Shown: in pieces, positions 26,869 to 35,445 of the stretch | How the letters are laid out: every line of letters begins with the position of its first letter | Position numbering within the stretch: the stretch's first letter is position 1 | NCBI GenBank assembly: GCA_035496935.1 | Contig: DATJED010000015.1 | Coordinates: forward strand, 83,217 to 147,216 | DNA from: Pseudopedobacter sp035496935 | GTDB lineage: Bacteria; Bacteroidota; Bacteroidia; Sphingobacteriales; Sphingobacteriaceae | Length of the DNA: 64,000 nt | Direction: 5' to 3' | Made by a program: the position numbers and the translations under genes | Notes under the pieces: generated by a model | Told to the model about the DNA's origin: nothing | Database searches by the model: none | What the model saw: only the letters and a program-made list of their open reading frames with translations

Positions 26869-27213
26869 TTAATTGAATTCGAACTAAATAAATTTGAACG
26901 GCTTAAATTTACGAATTATAAGCAAAAATTAATGTAAATTAATTTAAAGAGAGCTTTAAGTGTTTTTTAGCATTGTTCCTAGAAACCGTTTTAAATGCCC
27001 GAATAACGATATTATTAGAGTTTCGTTTCGAGGATGGCACACTATCGTTCAACATGATGCGAGCCGTTAAATGGTGACATTGTCCAACAGGTTGCTTTGG
27101 CAAGTATTAAACAGATGTAAAATATTAATTTTGAGTGTGTTAATTATGTTTGCCGAAATATTTAGGTACGTTAATTGAGTGTATTTAATTTGGAAAAATA
27201 AAATCTTATAAGC
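26869..27213. other. intergenic gap upstream of clpS and of a membrane-protein gene
   Basis: 345 bases between divergent genes. No open frame, RNA gene or strong hairpin is evident. The middle part (about 27000-27110) is richer in GC than the flanks and reads like decayed coding or dispersed-repeat sequence, but I could not match it to anything. Confidence 0.4.
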
Positions 27214-27615
27214 ATGAAACTCAACTCAAAAATACACGGAATTATAGATTATTTGATAATCATCTTTTTGTTCCTATCGCCAAGCATTTTTAGCCTGCCT
27301 TACACCGCCTCCGTTTTTACTTATGGTCTTGGTGTCATCCATTTGGTGATGACCATTTGTACCAATTACGAATACAGCCTAACACGGTTTATCCCGATGA
27401 AAGTACATGGAAAAATTGAACTTATTGTTTCTTTGGTTTTAGTTGGTGTGGCTTTTTATTTAGGAAGCACAGAGGGCGAATTTTCCAAAGAATTTTATTT
27501 AGGTTTAGCAATTGCATTATTTTTATTTTGGCTGATTTCTGATTATACCAACAAGCCAGAAGACACTCGTGAAATCCCATACATTGAATCAAGTACCGAA
27601 GGCGGAATGATTTGA
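27214..27615 (+). CDS. small multi-pass membrane protein (SPW-repeat-like)
   Basis: A 133-residue protein with four predicted helices (about 11-28, 34-50, 66-84, 94-112) and a hydrophilic tail. The repeated K(I/L)xGxIDYLI / KVHGKIELIVSL pattern suggests two halves of two helices each, like SPW-repeat or DoxX-type small membrane proteins. No catalytic motif is visible. It lies alone, 138 bases before ilvE on the same strand. Function unknown. Confidence 0.75.
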   Translation: MKLNSKIHGIIDYLIIIFLFLSPSIFSLPYTASVFTYGLGVIHLVMTICTNYEYSLTRFIPMKVHGKIELIVSLVLVGVAFYLGSTEGEFSKEFYLGLAIALFLFWLISDYTNKPEDTREIPYIESSTEGGMI

Positions 27616-27753
27616 TATCGAAAATATTGAACTTTTAAAATCGAATTTATCATAAATTGATTGCGAGTGCTTAAAATGTCTTAAAACAACGTTCAATTGT
27701 TAATATTTTGATAAACAATTTTGTAAATTGCCAGCCCGTTAAATCATAAGATC

Positions 27754-28818
27754 ATGACAGATACATTGGCTATCAAGGTAACAAAAGCGACGACCTCAAA
27801 ACTTCCGAACGTAGATTTTGAAAATCTTCCTTTCGGTAAAACATTTTCTGACCACATGCTAATTGCAGATTATGCAGATGGCGAATGGAAAAATTTTGAA
27901 ATAGTCCCTTTTGGAGAAATTGGTTTAAGCCCAGCTATATCTGCTTTGCATTATGGGCAAACCTTTTTTGAAGGTTTGAAAGCGTACAAACATGACGATG
28001 GTAAAATATCTATCTTCCGTCCGGATAAAAATGCAAAGCGGTTCAACAAATCTGCCGAACGTATGTGTATGCCGGCGTTGCCAGAAGAATTATTTCTTCA
28101 GAGCCTCGCAGCAGTAGTAGATATAGACAGAGATTGGGTACCGAGTAAAGAAGGTTATACTTTATATATCCGCCCGTTTATGTTTGCTACCGATCCGTAC
28201 TTAGGTGTGGCGCCATCAACCACCTATAAATTTATGGTGCTGTTATGCCCAACCGGTCCGTACTTTTCAGGAAATTTAAATGTTAAAATAGAAACCGAAT
28301 ATACCCGTTCTGCCGAGGGTGGATTTGGTTATGCAAAAGCCGCCGGAAATTATGCCGGTTCGCTTTTCCCGGGTAAAAAAGCTACGGAACAAGGTTTTGA
28401 CCAAATACTTTGGACGGATGCTAAAACCCACGAATATGTTGAAGAAATGGGTGCCGCAAACGCGATGTTTGTAATTGATGGAAAATTGATAACCCCATCA
28501 ACCAGAGATACAATTTTAGATGGCGTTACGCGTGATAGCATCATCACTTTAGCAAAAGACTGGGGAATGGAAGTTGAAGAACGCCGGATTTCTGTAGCCG
28601 AATTGGTTGAGGCAATTGAAAACGGTTCGTGTACCGATGCTTTTGGCGCAGGTACGGCAGCAACAATTGCTTCTGTTGCAGAGATTGTTCATAATGGTAA
28701 AACGTACGTTTTACCAAACCCGGCAGAAAGCGTTTTTGCAAACAAGATGAGAAAAACCTTGGATGATATTAAATATGGTAGAATCGAAGACTCTCGCAAT
28801 TGGAACTATATAGTTTAA
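27754..28818 (+). CDS. ilvE: branched-chain amino acid aminotransferase
   Basis: PLP-dependent class IV aminotransferase of 354 residues catalysing the last step of valine, leucine and isoleucine synthesis and the first step of their breakdown. Motifs: ALHYGQTFFEGLKAYK (about 66-81), the cofactor lysine within GGFGYAKAAGNYAGSL (about 190-205), EEMGAANAMFVIDG and the class IV signature LDGVTRDSIITLAKDWG (about 253-269). Length and motifs fit the type II BCAT group. Monocistronic, ending at a clear terminator. Confidence 0.96.
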   Translation: MTDTLAIKVTKATTSKLPNVDFENLPFGKTFSDHMLIADYADGEWKNFEIVPFGEIGLSPAISALHYGQTFFEGLKAYKHDDGKISIFRPDKNAKRFNKSAERMCMPALPEELFLQSLAAVVDIDRDWVPSKEGYTLYIRPFMFATDPYLGVAPSTTYKFMVLLCPTGPYFSGNLNVKIETEYTRSAEGGFGYAKAAGNYAGSLFPGKKATEQGFDQILWTDAKTHEYVEEMGAANAMFVIDGKLITPSTRDTILDGVTRDSIITLAKDWGMEVEERRISVAELVEAIENGSCTDAFGAGTAATIASVAEIVHNGKTYVLPNPAESVFANKMRKTLDDIKYGRIEDSRNWNYIV

Positions 28819-28840
28819 ATGCTTTCTTGCATTTTTAAAG

Positions 28841-28868
28841 GGATCGTTTTTTGAACGATCCTTTTTTT
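28841..28868 (+). terminator. intrinsic terminator of ilvE
   Basis: GGATCGTT (28841-28848) and AACGATCC (28854-28861) form a perfect 8-base-pair stem with a short T-rich loop, followed by seven T residues. It begins 22 bases after the ilvE stop. Confidence 0.85.
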
Positions 28869-28924
28869 GTAGCATGATTTTCTGGTTGTTGATGTTAGCC
28901 ACGCCGTTGCTTCAAACAGGCAAT

Positions 28925-30385
28925 TCAAAACCTGTATTTCCCAAATTTCTTTTTCAGGAAACTTTCCTTTCCCTCGGTAATTTCCTTTAGCGTTTTATCC
29001 TCATAAAAACCGGCATCTGCCAGTTTCGGCACACCAATACGTTGCGAACCATATATCCCCGAATGTCCGCTAAAAAAATATGCGGTAAAACAAGCGATCG
29101 CAAAAAACAGTACATATTGCCCTCCGAAAAGCTCAACTCCCATAAAAGTACAGGCTAAGGGTGTGTTGGTGGCGCCAGCAAAAACCGCAATAAATCCTAA
29201 AGCAGCAAATAAACTGATTGGCGCATCCATCAAGGTAGCTAAGGTATTTCCTAAAGTTGCACCGATATAAAATAAAGGAGTTACTTCTCCGCCCTTAAAA
29301 CCGGTACCCAACGTAACTGTGGTAAAAATTGTTTTCCATAACCAGCTAAACATATCGGCACCACCGGCCTTAAATGCCGAAACTAAGGTTATCGCACCCT
29401 GATACCCAGCGTTTACGCCTAAACTTAAATAATCAGGTTTACCAACTAAAAACGTTAATAAAATTATTGCTACCCCTCCGAAAAAAGGAATCAACCATGT
29501 AGTTTTAAAAGTACTTGTAAAAATTGCTTTAATACGGTGTACTAGCGTTGCAAATAGGTAGCTGACCAGCCCAAATGCTATAGAAGCGATAATTATTTTT
29601 AAAATCAGGAGCACATCCCAAGGCAAGAAGTTAGACAATAAGAAAGTCCCGTTTTCTACAAAATCTATCCGGTAATGGGTATGGCTAAGCCCCCACGCAC
29701 TTACTGTAAAATCACCAATAATACTGGCAAATAGGCAGGGAATAATTGAATCGTATTTTAATTTCCCCAAGGTAATTACCTCAATAGCGAAGATTGCTCC
29801 CGTTAAAGGCGTTCCAAATACAGCACCGAAACCAGCTGCAACGCCCGCCATGAGCAAGGTTTTTACATCGGCTTTCGAAAGCTTAAACCATTTTGCCAAA
29901 AGCTGCGCAATGCTCCCGCCGATTTGTACGGCAGTCCCCTCTCTTCCGGCAGAACCGCCGAAAAGATGTGTCATTACGGTTGTAATCAGCACCAACGGAC
30001 CCATTTGTGGAGGTACTCCGCCACCTGGCTGATGGATTTCATCCATTATCAAATTATTCCCTTTTTCGGATGATTTGCCCCATAGTTTATACATAAAATG
30101 GATGGCAACGCCCGCAAATGGCAAAAGATAAAGCAGGTAAGTGTTTGAAAATCTAAAAAATATAGCGCTGGTTAATAACCACAGAAAAAGCGCAACCATA
30201 CTGCCAACAGTTAAGCCAACAGGAATGCTTAACGCAATCCATTTTAATATGTAAATAAGAATTTGGAATCTTTCGGACGGTTTTTCCTTTTTGCTAATGT
30301 TCAAAATTTTCTGCAAATCAAATAATAATATAAACTCGTGTTGATTCTGGCGCTTAAATCGGAGCCAAAAATTAATTAATACCAA
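28925..30385 (-). CDS. voltage-gated chloride channel (ClC) family protein
   Basis: Multi-pass ion channel or H+/Cl- exchanger, up to 486 residues. ClC signature segments: GSAGREGTAVQIGGSIAQ (with the gating glutamate of GREG), GAVFGTPLTGAIFAIEV and GTGFKGGEVTPLFYIGATLG. The open frame begins at TTG (30385), but a second TTG at 30304 yields MNISKKEKPSERFQILIYIL, closer to the usual length before the first helix and more likely correct. No CBS domains. A neighbour relationship with other transport genes is not seen. Confidence 0.9.
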   Translation of the reverse strand: MVLINFWLRFKRQNQHEFILLFDLQKILNISKKEKPSERFQILIYILKWIALSIPVGLTVGSMVALFLWLLTSAIFFRFSNTYLLYLLPFAGVAIHFMYKLWGKSSEKGNNLIMDEIHQPGGGVPPQMGPLVLITTVMTHLFGGSAGREGTAVQIGGSIAQLLAKWFKLSKADVKTLLMAGVAAGFGAVFGTPLTGAIFAIEVITLGKLKYDSIIPCLFASIIGDFTVSAWGLSHTHYRIDFVENGTFLLSNFLPWDVLLILKIIIASIAFGLVSYLFATLVHRIKAIFTSTFKTTWLIPFFGGVAIILLTFLVGKPDYLSLGVNAGYQGAITLVSAFKAGGADMFSWLWKTIFTTVTLGTGFKGGEVTPLFYIGATLGNTLATLMDAPISLFAALGFIAVFAGATNTPLACTFMGVELFGGQYVLFFAIACFTAYFFSGHSGIYGSQRIGVPKLADAGFYEDKTLKEITEGKESFLKKKFGKYRF

Positions 30386-30431
30386 ATGTATTATTTTGAA
30401 AATAAATAGTAGAAGGGTGAGCCTATAAATC

Positions 30432-30468
30432 TTGCTTGTAAAATTTATAGCCCGAATTTTTAACTTTG
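30432..30468 (+). promoter_or_regulatory. promoter of the O-methyltransferase operon
   Basis: TAACTTTG (30461-30468) matches the -7 consensus exactly; TTG at 30436-30438 lies 22 bases upstream as the -33 element. The ATG is at 30473, so the transcript would have almost no leader. Confidence 0.6.
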
Positions 30469-30472
30469 TTGG

Positions 30473-31108
30473 ATGAGCTTAAATCAGGATGACCTAAATA
30501 GTTATTTAATTTCTTTTTGTGATCCGGAACCGGAACTGCTGAAAAGAATTGACCGAGAAACGCAACTGGAAGTGCTGATGCCAAGGATGCTTTCGGGGCA
30601 TTTACAAGGCAGAATGTTGAGTATGCTCTCAAAGATAATGGCTCCTAAACGTATTTTAGAGATCGGTACTTTTACCGGTTACGCCACTTTATGTTTTGCG
30701 GAAGGTTTAGCTAATGACGGCAAAATAATTACTTTAGATATTAACGAGGAGCTTGAAGAACGTGTAAACGGTTATTTTCAGGCATCGGATTATTGCGAAA
30801 AAATAGATTACAGAATTGGGAACGCAATGGATATTATTCCTACTTTAAATGAAGTTTTCGATATTGTTTTTATAGATGCGGATAAGAAAAACAACGGCAA
30901 TTACTATAATTTAGTTTTTGACAAAGTGAGGAGTGGCGGTTTAATTATTACGGATAACGTTTTATGGAGTGGGAAGGTTTTAACAAAAATTAACGATACT
31001 GATACTGCTAATATTCATACATTTAACCAAATGATAGTGGCAGATGAAAGGGTTGAGAAGTTAATATTGCCACTTAGAGACGGTTTATTCATCGTAAGAA
31101 AAAAATAA
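30473..31108 (+). CDS. class I SAM-dependent O-methyltransferase (caffeoyl-CoA OMT-like)
   Basis: Cytoplasmic methyltransferase of 211 residues. The SAM-binding region is ILEIGTFTGYATLCFAEGL (about 62-80), with the acidic TLDINEELEE (about 86-95) and the metal-linked IDADKKNNGNYYNLVFDKV (about 137-155), the pattern of the cation-dependent Methyltransf_3 family (TrmR/YrrM-like). Members include tRNA U34 and small-molecule methyltransferases, so the substrate is undecided. Followed by two peptidoglycan-hydrolase genes. Confidence 0.88.
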   Translation: MSLNQDDLNSYLISFCDPEPELLKRIDRETQLEVLMPRMLSGHLQGRMLSMLSKIMAPKRILEIGTFTGYATLCFAEGLANDGKIITLDINEELEERVNGYFQASDYCEKIDYRIGNAMDIIPTLNEVFDIVFIDADKKNNGNYYNLVFDKVRSGGLIITDNVLWSGKVLTKINDTDTANIHTFNQMIVADERVEKLILPLRDGLFIVRKK

Positions 31109-31144
31109 TATCTTGTGACTTTCGTTTCTTCTTAAACTTTTGTT

Positions 31145-31798
31145 TTGGTAAAAAAAATCTGTTTCATTTGGTTTCTGTTTTTAAACTTTAGTGCGTATGC
31201 ACAATCTGTTACTCAGAATTATATAAACGAGTACAGCAATATAGCCGTTTCCTTGATGAACGAACATCACGTTCCGGCAAGTATAATTTTAGCAGTTGCT
31301 ATGCATGAATCGGCAAGCGGAACAAGTAAAGTTGCCCGGTACTTAAATAACCATTTCGGCCTTAAGGGACAAAACAACAGCACTCAAATTAAATCATCAT
31401 ACAAAGGCTTTGATACGGTAGAAGAATCTTATAAATATTTTATCGGCCTGTTGCATACTCATCCAAAATTCAGAAATCTGTTTGATAAATTTACGGAGTA
31501 CGATTACAAAAACTGGGCAAAAGGCATGCAACGTGGTGGTTATGCCGCTAGCAGCGCTTGGTCGTCGCAAATCATCGGATTAATAAAAAAATATAATCTT
31601 CAAGAGTTTGACAATCGTCCGGAAGGGTATATTGAACCTATTGCGCCTGTAACTGTTTATAAAATTTATAAGGTTAAAAAAGGAGATACCTTAGGTGCGA
31701 TAGCTAAAAAACACCATACCTCAATTAAAAAATTGATGGTTAAAAACCATCTAAAGAATTCCGATTTACAAATTGATCAGAAACTGAAAATACAATGA
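31145..31798 (+). CDS. glucosaminidase domain protein with LysM motif, first copy
   Basis: Probable exported peptidoglycan hydrolase, 217 residues. TTG start with signal peptide MVKKICFIWFLFLNFSAYAQ. The glucosaminidase domain (about 22-165) carries the catalytic glutamate context AVAMHESASGTSKVARYLNN and NHFGLKG. One LysM repeat closes the protein (about 175-217, YKVKKGDTLGAIAKKH). It shares a layout with the next gene, with which it overlaps by 4 bases (ATGA), so the pair arose by duplication. Confidence 0.9.
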   Translation: MVKKICFIWFLFLNFSAYAQSVTQNYINEYSNIAVSLMNEHHVPASIILAVAMHESASGTSKVARYLNNHFGLKGQNNSTQIKSSYKGFDTVEESYKYFIGLLHTHPKFRNLFDKFTEYDYKNWAKGMQRGGYAASSAWSSQIIGLIKKYNLQEFDNRPEGYIEPIAPVTVYKIYKVKKGDTLGAIAKKHHTSIKKLMVKNHLKNSDLQIDQKLKIQ

Positions 31799-32619
31799 AA
31801 AAACTAATAATAGGGTTGTTTGCACTAACGATTTTGGCTTCCTGCTCGGCAAAGAAAAATGTGCACTATCAGAACAAACAAATTGAAAAAGCCGCAAACA
31901 AGCAAACATCCGGAAACTACACCAATTATACGGTGGATTCTTACATCCAGAGGTTTAAAGGGATTGCCGTTGCCGAGATGAACCGTTATGGTATCCCGGC
32001 AAGTATCACAATGGCACAGGCTATTTTAGAGTCGGGCACCGGAAAAAGCGATCTAGCAAAATATGCAAACAACCACTTTGGCATTAAATGCACTAGCGAT
32101 TGGAATGGCAAAGGCTATTATAAAGACGATGATAAAAAAGACGACTGTTTTCGTGTGTACAAAAATCCGGAAGAAAGCTTTAGAGACCACTCCGAATTTT
32201 TAAAAAGAAAACGTTATGCATTTTTGTTCGAGCTGGATAAGGACGATTATAAAGGTTGGGCAAAAGGACTAAAACAGGCTGGTTACGCCACAAATCCAAA
32301 ATATCCCGATTTGTTGATCAGTTTGATTGAACGTTATAATCTCGACCAGTTTGATATGCCCGAAGGTAGGTACGCAAAGATTAAACGTGAGGACAAGGTT
32401 TTAGCAGACATCAACAAAAACATTCCTAACGAACCTAAAAAGGATAGAGAAAAAAATGCGGCTCCGATTATTGCCGGCGACAATTATGTTGTACAGCAAG
32501 GCGATACACTTTATAACATTTCCAAACGTTTTGGACTGACTGTTGATGAGTTAAAAGCCTTAAACGACATGACCGATAATACCATAAAAATTGGTCAGGA
32601 GTTAAGGGTTAAAAAATAG
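31795..32619 (+). CDS. glucosaminidase domain lipoprotein with LysM motif, second copy
   Basis: Lipid-anchored peptidoglycan hydrolase of 274 residues: leader MKKLIIGLFALTILASC with the lipobox cysteine at 17. The glucosaminidase domain (about 50-200) has AQAILESGTGKSDLAKYANN and NHFGIKC, and a C-terminal LysM (about 230-274, YVVQQGDTLYNISKRFG). An acidic lysine-rich linker separates the two. Compared with the upstream copy it is lipidated and longer, suggesting different positions in the envelope. Confidence 0.9.
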   Translation: MKKLIIGLFALTILASCSAKKNVHYQNKQIEKAANKQTSGNYTNYTVDSYIQRFKGIAVAEMNRYGIPASITMAQAILESGTGKSDLAKYANNHFGIKCTSDWNGKGYYKDDDKKDDCFRVYKNPEESFRDHSEFLKRKRYAFLFELDKDDYKGWAKGLKQAGYATNPKYPDLLISLIERYNLDQFDMPEGRYAKIKREDKVLADINKNIPNEPKKDREKNAAPIIAGDNYVVQQGDTLYNISKRFGLTVDELKALNDMTDNTIKIGQELRVKK

Positions 32620-32623
32620 TTGA

Positions 32624-33367
32624 TTGAAACGTTTCGCATTTTCGGTTATCCTGATTTTTATTGGTCTAAAGCTTTTTGCACAGCAAGAACCTTTAGCGGG
32701 ATTGGTGTTTGATAAAGATACCAAACAACGCTTAAGCCGGGTAAACATTACCAATATGCGTACAAACCAAACGATTTACAACAATAGTAAAGGTGAATTT
32801 TCAATTGCCGTACAAACTGGTGATGTTTTAGTAAGTAAGCTAAGCAACTATAAAACTGATACCTTAAGAATTACAAACCAAAATGCGTTGGTTATTTACC
32901 TTCAGCGTTTAGCCATTCCTTTGCCCGAAGTACTTTTTAAAGATTCTGTTTTGCTGGCAAAAGCAAAATACGAAGAAGCAAAAAAAGCTTTTAACCAAGC
33001 TGTAAGGTTAGGCAATGATAAAGATATTTTAAACATCAGCAATGGAAATGTGGGTTTGGGCATTGATGCGCTTTGGAGCGCTTTTAGCAAAGAAGGTAAA
33101 AATGCTCGACGCTTGATGGAAATTATGGAGCGTGATTACCAAAATAATATGATTGATCAGATTTTCAATAAAGATTTGGTAAGCAGGGTTACGGGTTTAA
33201 AAGGCGATAAGCTTTTGTTGTTTATGCTCAACTTTCGCCCTTCATACAATTTTGTGATGCAGGCAAACGAATATACGCTGGTCAGTTTTATTAAACAGGC
33301 TTATATGCGGTTTAAAATGACGCCGAATTTTCAGGATCTGAGTTCTTTTAAGCCGATTGAGGAATGA
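32624..33367 (+). CDS. carboxypeptidase-like regulatory domain protein
   Basis: Exported protein of 247 residues from a TTG start: signal peptide ending in LFAQ near residue 20, then a CarboxypepD_reg-like beta domain (about 22-95: LAGLVFDKDTKQRLSRVNIT, GEFSIAVQTGD). The rest is helical and charged, with no named domain. It is 4 bases after the second glucosaminidase gene, so it may belong to the same cell-wall-related transcript. Function unknown. Confidence 0.75.
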   Translation: MKRFAFSVILIFIGLKLFAQQEPLAGLVFDKDTKQRLSRVNITNMRTNQTIYNNSKGEFSIAVQTGDVLVSKLSNYKTDTLRITNQNALVIYLQRLAIPLPEVLFKDSVLLAKAKYEEAKKAFNQAVRLGNDKDILNISNGNVGLGIDALWSAFSKEGKNARRLMEIMERDYQNNMIDQIFNKDLVSRVTGLKGDKLLLFMLNFRPSYNFVMQANEYTLVSFIKQAYMRFKMTPNFQDLSSFKPIEE

Positions 33368-33374
33368 GATGTTT

Positions 33375-34664
33375 CTAAAGTTTTAGTTCATCATCTAAAC
33401 CGGGCTCTTTGCCACATAATCTAGAAATATCAGATAAAGTTAACGCTCTATCATAAATTCTAAACTCGTCGACCTTTCCTTTTAAAGGGAATGTCCCATC
33501 ATATCGACTTCCTAATTTTGCAATCACCTGATTAGGACTGTATGAAGGCAATACGGTCTGTGCTGATGAAACTTCTGCCACTAAATTACAGTCTACATAT
33601 AAACTCGCTTTATTATTACTTCTTGTTACTACTATTAAGTACCATTTTTTAGCTTCTAAAGTTTTTTGATTCGATTTAAAAAACGAAGGATAATATTGGT
33701 TATAACCTCCAAATGCCCATCCATGTCCATCAGTAACGTTATTCATAGCCTGTATATGCTGGTCGCCTCCGGTATTTCCTATTGCAAAAGGCATGTATTG
33801 ATTGCCAAAAGCTGGCAGTTCATCTAAATAAACCCACAGACAATATGAAAAAGTATTTAATTTGAGTTTTTCGGTAGGAATTTGGATAAAGCTGTTTGCG
33901 TTGCCTATAAATTGGTAAGCCGTGTTTGCCATTCCTGATTTACCTGAAGTTAAAGTAGCAGAAGAACTTACCGTTCCGTTAATGTTATTGCCTGAATAAT
34001 CGTTAGCATTGCCGTTCAAAGGATATAACAAAAGCAATCCTTTCGTTAACGAACTTTTTACATTAACAAACGAGTTGCCTATTAAAGAATCCCTTTTTGA
34101 TTTTGAGCTTACTACCAGCTTTACATCGTAGTTGCCAGATTTATCGTATTTAACTATTGGATTTTTTTGGGATGATTTTGATGGTACACCTCCAATAAAA
34201 GTCCACTCGTAACTTACTTCAGGATCAGAAGATTGAGTTAAATTCGAAAAAACGACACTTTCATCTTCAAATATGGATTTATTTTGGCTATCAAAATTCA
34301 CCGAAATTGTGTCTTTTCCTGCCGGAGCCTTTACGTTAACAAATGAATTGCTTATTAAAGAGTCTTTTTTTGATTTCGAAATAACAACAAGTTTAACATC
34401 ATAATTTCCAAATTTATTGTAGCGGACTGTCGGATTTTTTTGAGACGATTTTGAAGGAGTAGCACCTATAAATACCCACTCATAGGTAACATTTTGATCG
34501 GATGTGCTTAAATTTATAAATGTCACACTGTCACCTTCATTTATGGACTTAATATTACTATCAAAATTAACGTCAACAACTGTTTCTTCCTTTTTAAGTT
34601 TTTCTTTTTTTGTACAAAGAGAAAAAAGTATCGCTATAAACAAGAAAAAGATTGTTTTTTTCAT
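33375..34664 (-). CDS. PKD-repeat and LamG/concanavalin-like lipoprotein
   Basis: Predicted lipoprotein of 429 residues (leader MKKTIFFLFIAILFSLC). Two tandem PKD-like domains (about 30-112 and 116-200) share FVNVK ends and the (T/S)YEW(V/T)FIG(A/G)xPSKSSQKNP core. They are so alike that recent duplication is likely. A LamG/laminin-G-like lectin domain follows (about 205-425: LLLLYPLNGNANDYSGNN, ... KGKVDEFRIYDRALTLSDI). Such proteins bind glycans at the surface. Convergent with the preceding gene, 7 bases apart. Confidence 0.87.
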   Translation of the reverse strand: MKKTIFFLFIAILFSLCTKKEKLKKEETVVDVNFDSNIKSINEGDSVTFINLSTSDQNVTYEWVFIGATPSKSSQKNPTVRYNKFGNYDVKLVVISKSKKDSLISNSFVNVKAPAGKDTISVNFDSQNKSIFEDESVVFSNLTQSSDPEVSYEWTFIGGVPSKSSQKNPIVKYDKSGNYDVKLVVSSKSKRDSLIGNSFVNVKSSLTKGLLLLYPLNGNANDYSGNNINGTVSSSATLTSGKSGMANTAYQFIGNANSFIQIPTEKLKLNTFSYCLWVYLDELPAFGNQYMPFAIGNTGGDQHIQAMNNVTDGHGWAFGGYNQYYPSFFKSNQKTLEAKKWYLIVVTRSNNKASLYVDCNLVAEVSSAQTVLPSYSPNQVIAKLGSRYDGTFPLKGKVDEFRIYDRALTLSDISRLCGKEPGLDDELKL

Positions 34665-34727
34665 AATTTAAAATTTTAGAAAACTTTTCAAGATACAATA
34701 ATTTCAAATTAAAAAGTATTTATAATT

Positions 34728-34735
34728 TATATTTG
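34728..34735 (+). promoter_or_regulatory. -7 element before the glycan operon (TATATTTG)
   Basis: TATATTTG matches TAnnTTTG and lies 18 bases before the ATG of the first glycan-operon gene. No clear -33 TTTG is visible at the right distance, so support is partial. Confidence 0.4.
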
Positions 34736-34752
34736 TAAACAATATATTTTCG

Positions 34753-35445
34753 ATGGCAAGCAATAGATTAAAACCTACAATATTTTCACCCAGATACGTT
34801 CATTTAAGTAAACTAAGAAATGCGACTTTGGATTGCTTAAGCAAACTAACTAAAAATGATAAAAATAAGCTTTTAATCGACTTTGGCTGTGGGGACATGC
34901 CTTATAAATCCGTAATTGAGCCTATCGTAGGCCGATATATGGGCGTTGACTTAGCAATGAACCCTCTAGCCGAGCATCATATTGATTTTGATAGTAAAAC
35001 CACTTTGCCTGATAACTTTTGCGACATTATATTATCAAACCAGGTTTTAGAACACGTTGATTCACCGGCGGGTTATTTACAAGAAGCTTATAGAATTTTA
35101 AAACCCGGTGGAAGTATGATAATTACCACACATGGTTACTGGTACTATCACCCTACGCCTAATGATTATTGGCGATGGACAAGTGCAGGTTTACGCAAAA
35201 CTATAGAAAAAGAAAATTTTGAGGTTGTTTCTTTTTATGGCATTATGGGGTTGGCCGCTAGTGGAATACAGCTTTTTCAGGACGCAATCATCAATAAACT
35301 TCCAAAATTCTTAGTTCCTCCAATGGCTTTGGTAATGCAAAGTTTGATTATTTTATTTGACAAAATACACAATCAGTCACAGAGAAATAGAGATGCCTCT
35401 TTATATGTTTTGGTAGTAACTAAACCTATCAGCGGTGGGTTATAA
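34753..35445 (+). CDS. class I SAM-dependent methyltransferase, first gene of a glycan operon
   Basis: Methyltransferase of 230 residues of the Methyltransf_11 type: LLIDFGCGDMPYKSVIEP (motif I, about 37-54), DIILSNQVLEHVDSP (about 93-107) and EAYRILKPGGSMIITTHG (about 114-131). It heads five genes that build or export a sugar chain, so it may methylate a sugar or a lipid-linked intermediate. The next gene overlaps it by 11 bases. Confidence 0.85.
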   Translation: MASNRLKPTIFSPRYVHLSKLRNATLDCLSKLTKNDKNKLLIDFGCGDMPYKSVIEPIVGRYMGVDLAMNPLAEHHIDFDSKTTLPDNFCDIILSNQVLEHVDSPAGYLQEAYRILKPGGSMIITTHGYWYYHPTPNDYWRWTSAGLRKTIEKENFEVVSFYGIMGLAASGIQLFQDAIINKLPKFLVPPMALVMQSLIILFDKIHNQSQRNRDASLYVLVVTKPISGGL

